Assembly (NCBI RefSeq): GCF_003046425.1
Contig: NZ_QAJG01000011.1
Coordinates: 107,501 to 120,000 of the forward strand
Source: Leptospira borgpetersenii serovar Javanica
Lineage (GTDB): Bacteria; Spirochaetota; Leptospiria; Leptospirales; Leptospiraceae
Reading direction: 5' to 3'
DNA length: 12,500 bases
Shown here: positions 1 through 12,500 of the stretch, piece by piece
Layout: each line of letters begins with the position of its first letter
How positions within the stretch are numbered: the first letter of the stretch is position 1
Position numbers and translations under genes: made by a program
Notes under the pieces: model-generated
Told to the model about the DNA's origin: nothing
Databases searched by the model: none
What the model saw: the letters and a program-made list of their open reading frames with translations, nothing else

Positions 1-375
<375 letters not shown>

Positions 376-503
376 ATTAAAAAATCCTATACAAACTATC
401 TGCTTGCAACAGCATGATTTTATAACTTGTTCTATTCTTTCGATGAACTGGAAGGACAACTCGTATAAGGACAGGTTCACTCATCATCTAACGGAGAAAG
501 ACA

Positions 504-2771
<2,268 letters not shown>

Positions 2772-2796
2772 CTGTGAGGTTTTGGAAGTAGATCAA

Positions 2797-2829
2797 ACTT
2801 TTCCCGCATTCTAGGAGCGCGGGAAAAGT
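2797..2829. terminator. strong hairpin between convergent acn and TetR genes
   Basis: Perfect 11-bp arms, ACTTTTCCCGC (2797-2807) and GCGGGAAAAGT (2819-2829), enclose an 11-nt loop. It sits in the 72-bp gap between the ends of two convergent genes, where one bidirectional terminator could serve both. There is no long T-run directly after either arm, so the fit to an intrinsic terminator is good in stem and position but weak in the tail. Confidence 0.6.
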
Positions 2830-2843
2830 CCGACGTAAAAAAT

Positions 2844-3543
<700 letters not shown>

Positions 3544-3564
3544 TCGATCCCAATGAAAGTCAAG

Positions 3565-3593
3565 ATGAGACTAAGTGTCACTCACTATTTCAA
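3565..3593 (-). promoter_or_regulatory. putative TetR-gene promoter with internal operator-like palindrome
   Basis: On the minus strand TTGAAA (3593-3588) is followed after 17 nt by TCTCAT (3570-3565), which matches the sigma-70 -10 in four of six positions. Between and across them lies TGAG-N11-CTCA (3566-3584), a dyad in the place where TetR repressors commonly bind their own promoter. A second dyad, AAGAGA-TGTT-TCTCTT (3594-3609), abuts the -35. The start would fall near 3558, giving a short leader with GGGA before ATG 3542. This is pattern-based only. Confidence 0.35.
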
Positions 3594-3774
3594 AAGAGAT
3601 GTTTCTCTTAACTTGACTGGTGGTAATGGAAAATAACGTGTGAACAGAAACAGGTCATTCGTTTTGGCTACGTTGTGCCCTCTTTTTGCAATAAATCAAA
3701 AAGGGATTCCATAAAAGTGAAAGGGTCGTTTTCCTATGGTTTTCGAGTAATGGATAAAGGATCGAATTAGAAGG

Positions 3775-4368
<594 letters not shown>

Positions 4369-4426
4369 ATTATGTCTCTCGGAACATTTTCCCCACAGGA
4401 AGATCTTTTTTTACCTTTTTGAGAAA

Positions 4427-4449
4427 TTTTCAAGGGGGGTTCTTGAAAA
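4427..4449. promoter_or_regulatory. inverted repeat overlapping kinase promoter -35
   Basis: Perfect 8-bp arms TTTTCAAG (4427-4434) and CTTGAAAA (4442-4449) flank GGGGGTT. The right arm contains the whole proposed -35 box of the histidine kinase promoter, so a protein bound here would control it. The site lies in the 110-bp divergent gap and could also act on the transglycosylase gene. Confidence 0.35.
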
Positions 4450-4471
4450 ATCTATACTGCTTGTGAATACT
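4443..4471 (+). promoter_or_regulatory. putative extended -10 promoter giving a leaderless kinase mRNA
   Basis: TTGAAA (4443-4448, five of six matches to consensus) is followed by a 17-nt spacer and AATACT (4466-4471, four of six), with a TG extension at 4463-4464. A start site about 7 nt downstream falls at 4478-4479, exactly on the GTG start codon. No Shine-Dalgarno sequence precedes that GTG, and an in-frame stop at 4464-4466 prevents any start further upstream than 4467. Confidence 0.45.
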
Positions 4472-4478
4472 GTCTTCT

Positions 4479-6781
<2,303 letters not shown>

Positions 6782-6785
<4 letters not shown>

Positions 6786-7447
6786 GTAGAAAAGAAATAT
6801 ATTCAATTATCATAATTTTCTTAATCTTTTCGGTTTGTTTCTTTTTTTTCAATGAAGAAGTCGTAAAAGATTCTTCTGAGAATGAAAAACTGAGAAGTGG
6901 GCTTAGCCGAAACACGGTGATGAGACAAGAAGATTCCCTCTTTGAATCCGGAAATTTCTTGGATTTTTCCGGATCGGAGGAATCGGAAACATTGGCTGAT
7001 TCAAACGGTGATATTACTTCTACCGACGATGTGGCTCCGACAGCGGACGGATATTCTAGTTTGTCTTCTGAAGAAAAGGAAAGGATTCGAAAAGAAATAA
7101 TTCAAAAGGTCAAACTTCTCGCGGAACGTTTCCCTGATAATTCTCTGATTCCTAGAGAGTTAACCGAGGAAAAACGAAAAAAAGACGAGGAGAAAATGAA
7201 TAAAATTCGCGGAATTTTGTTGGAAGGAGGGGAAGTCCCCAAATCCGAGATGGAATTTTATCTGGATTCTAAAATCAAAAAAACGAACGATATGACTGAA
7301 ATTTTGGAATACAGCATGAAATTTTTCAAAGATTCCGGCAGACATTATCCGGACACTTTTATGAAAATCATCGAAGATCGTCTACAATCTCTTCGGGAAA
7401 GTAAAGATGAGTTGTTAAACGCAAAGAAGAATTTGGAATCGAATTGA
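6782..7447 (+). CDS. unknown protein with one N-terminal membrane segment, coupled to the kinase gene
   Basis: A 221-residue protein of no family I recognise. Residues 6-24 form one hydrophobic helix (IYSIIIIFLIFSVCFFFF) after a short basic start, predicting an N-in membrane anchor with the rest outside the cytoplasm. A cysteine sits at the end of the segment, but valine precedes it, which is a poor lipobox. Residues 25-90 are acidic and Ser/Asp-rich, likely disordered. Residues 92-220 are highly charged, with Lys/Glu-rich helical stretches that may form coiled coils (about 92-150 and 195-220). The ATG overlaps the kinase stop as ATGA, so the two are probably translationally coupled. This suggests, but does not prove, that it works with the kinase. 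It could instead be an unrelated exported protein. Confidence 0.75.
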
Positions 7448-7487
7448 TTTGTCGACTTTTTACGTTTCAATCGGAAGGAAAAATTCT

Positions 7488-7709
7488 AAGAGTCTGTCCC
7501 AAAACCTCGGGATGTAGGAACTCCTACTTTTAGACGACAGAATGCTTTTCTTCGAAAAGCAGTTCGTTTTTGTTCTCTTTTTTGTCTTCGTAAACTGCAT
7601 TCTAAATTCGTGATGTAACATCTCCTCTGTTTCTGTTCTCTGTCTAGAACGAGCGAAGCGAGTTCGTCTGTCTTCCGTCTTCTGAATGAAGGCAGTTTTG
7701 GGACAAACT

Positions 7710-7711
<2 letters not shown>
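7488..7711 (+). mobile_element. MITE-like non-coding element, copy 1 (224 bp)
   Basis: The ends form 17-bp terminal inverted repeats with one mismatch: AGAGTCTGTCCCAAAAC (7489-7505) and its partner GTTTTGGGACAAACTCT (7695-7711). AAATTCT stands directly outside both ends (7481-7487 and 7712-7718), a likely 7-bp target duplication. No open reading frame of note is inside. Internal structure includes GTAGGA-AC-TCCTAC (7514-7527), TGCTTTTC-TTC-GAAAAGCA (7543-7561), the odd palindrome GATGT-A-ACATC (7612-7622) and a GAACGAGC/GCGAGTTC fold. Both ends are shared with a shorter copy at 12376. The mobilising transposase is not in the window and I cannot name the parent IS. It fills the gap between the kinase pair and the end of the minus-strand cluster, and supplies the stop codon of the latter. 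Confidence 0.75.
7543..7561 (+). terminator. hairpin followed by T-rich tract inside the element
   Basis: A perfect 8-bp stem TGCTTTTC/GAAAAGCA with a TTC loop is followed by GTTCGTTTTTG and then more T-runs to 7582. It lies about 95 nt past the stop of the 221-aa gene, so it may end the kinase transcript. The stem is A/T-rich and the tail is interrupted, so efficiency is uncertain. Confidence 0.4.
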
Positions 7712-9434
<1,723 letters not shown>

Positions 9435-9437
9435 CGA

Positions 9438-10577
<1,140 letters not shown>

Positions 10578-10617
10578 AGGATTCTTTTCGAATACAGGTT
10601 ACACTAAGAAAGAGTTT

Positions 10618-11772
<1,155 letters not shown>

Positions 11773-11778
11773 AGACTT

Positions 11779-11856
<78 letters not shown>

Positions 11857-11875
11857 AAATGTGCGAGAGGCCCGG

Positions 11876-12358
<483 letters not shown>

Positions 12359-12364
<6 letters not shown>

Positions 12365-12378
12365 AATTTTTTCTAAGA
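12359..12378 (+). terminator. A/T-rich hairpin at the stop codon of the SRPBCC-like gene
   Basis: TCTTAGAA (12359-12366) and TTCTAAGA (12371-12378) form a perfect 8-bp stem with a TTTT loop. The stem includes the TAG stop and its right arm runs into the left end of the second repeat element. It is A/T-rich and has no clean T-run, so it is a weak terminator at best. Confidence 0.3.
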
Positions 12379-12479
12379 ATTTGTCCCAAAACCTCGGATG
12401 TAGGAACTCCTACATTCAGAGGACTGAGGACTTTACACGGCAATGCCGCTCCCACAGAAGACAGTTTTGGACAAGTTCT
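12376..12479 (+). mobile_element. MITE-like non-coding element, copy 2 (104 bp, shorter)
   Basis: The ends match copy 1: AGAATTTGTCCCAAAAC (12376-12392) at the left and GTTTTGGACAAGTTCT (12464-12479) at the right, with one base missing in the right arm. The first part, through CCTCGG-ATGTAGGAACTCCTACA, and the last part, GAAGACAGTTTTGGACAA, are shared with copy 1; the middle is shorter and different. Its palindrome is longer here: ATGTAGGA-AC-TCCTACAT (12398-12415). No clear target duplication is seen, although TTCTA occurs at both borders (12371-12375, 12476-12480). It begins 12 bp after the SRPBCC-like stop codon. Confidence 0.65.
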
Positions 12480-12500
12480 AATGTTTCCGTTTTGATAAAA

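Noticed and set aside
404..470. TTGCAA, TATAAC and TATAAG boxes upstream of aconitase
   Set aside because: Spacings are wrong (11 nt) or partner boxes are poor, so no promoter could be assigned.
3678..3705. Imperfect hairpin CCC-TC-TTTTTG / CAAAAAGGG between the transglycosylase and TetR genes
   Set aside because: It has a bulge and no T-run on either side, so it is not supported as a terminator; no other role is evident.
6835..6855. Possible lipobox at the cysteine of the 221-aa protein
   Set aside because: The residue before cysteine is valine and the hydrophobic run continues past it, so it looks like a membrane anchor rather than a lipoprotein signal.

Overview
The window reads as chromosomal DNA of a Leptospira species, probably from the pathogenic clade. 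This rests on gene content: a mitochondrial-type aconitase, an OmpA-like protein of leptospiral style, and several orphan proteins between envelope genes. It also rests on intergenic repeats starting TTGTCCCAAAAC that contain a GTAGGAACTCCTAC palindrome. The genus call is recognition from memory and was not checked by a search.

Left part (1-4368): the window opens inside an OmpA-like peptidoglycan-binding domain (1-375). A complete aconitase gene follows (504-2771) and ends at a strong hairpin (2797-2829). That hairpin is shared with a convergent TetR-family regulator (2844-3542, minus), whose promoter region appears to carry its own operator. Next is a small soluble-looking lytic transglycosylase (3775-4368, minus).

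Centre (4369-7711): a plus-strand pair begins at 4479. The first gene encodes a soluble histidine kinase whose N-terminus looks like a NrtA/SsuA/THI5-type solute-binding domain without a signal peptide. It overlaps by 4 bp an unknown single-membrane-segment protein. The kinase promoter is placed so that transcription would start almost on the GTG start codon, giving a leaderless mRNA, and an inverted repeat covers its -35. The pair ends at a 224-bp MITE-like element (7488-7711) with terminal inverted repeats and a likely 7-bp target duplication.

Right part (7710-12500): a compact minus-strand cluster reads alanine racemase, PlsC-type acyltransferase, an orphan 303-aa protein and a 266-aa protein. 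The 266-aa protein is built from 18 consecutive gap-free 12-residue helical units plus a lysine-rich tail, and its stop codon is supplied by the end of the MITE-like element. A divergent gene for a small SRPBCC/DUF2505-like protein lies beyond alr. It is followed by a second, shorter copy of the same element (12376-12479), in the same orientation as the first.

The most notable items are the 12-residue repeat protein with its orphan partner, the solute-binding-domain kinase with its apparently leaderless start, and the repeat element that has redefined a gene's 3' end. No CRISPR array, rRNA, tRNA or transposase gene was seen.
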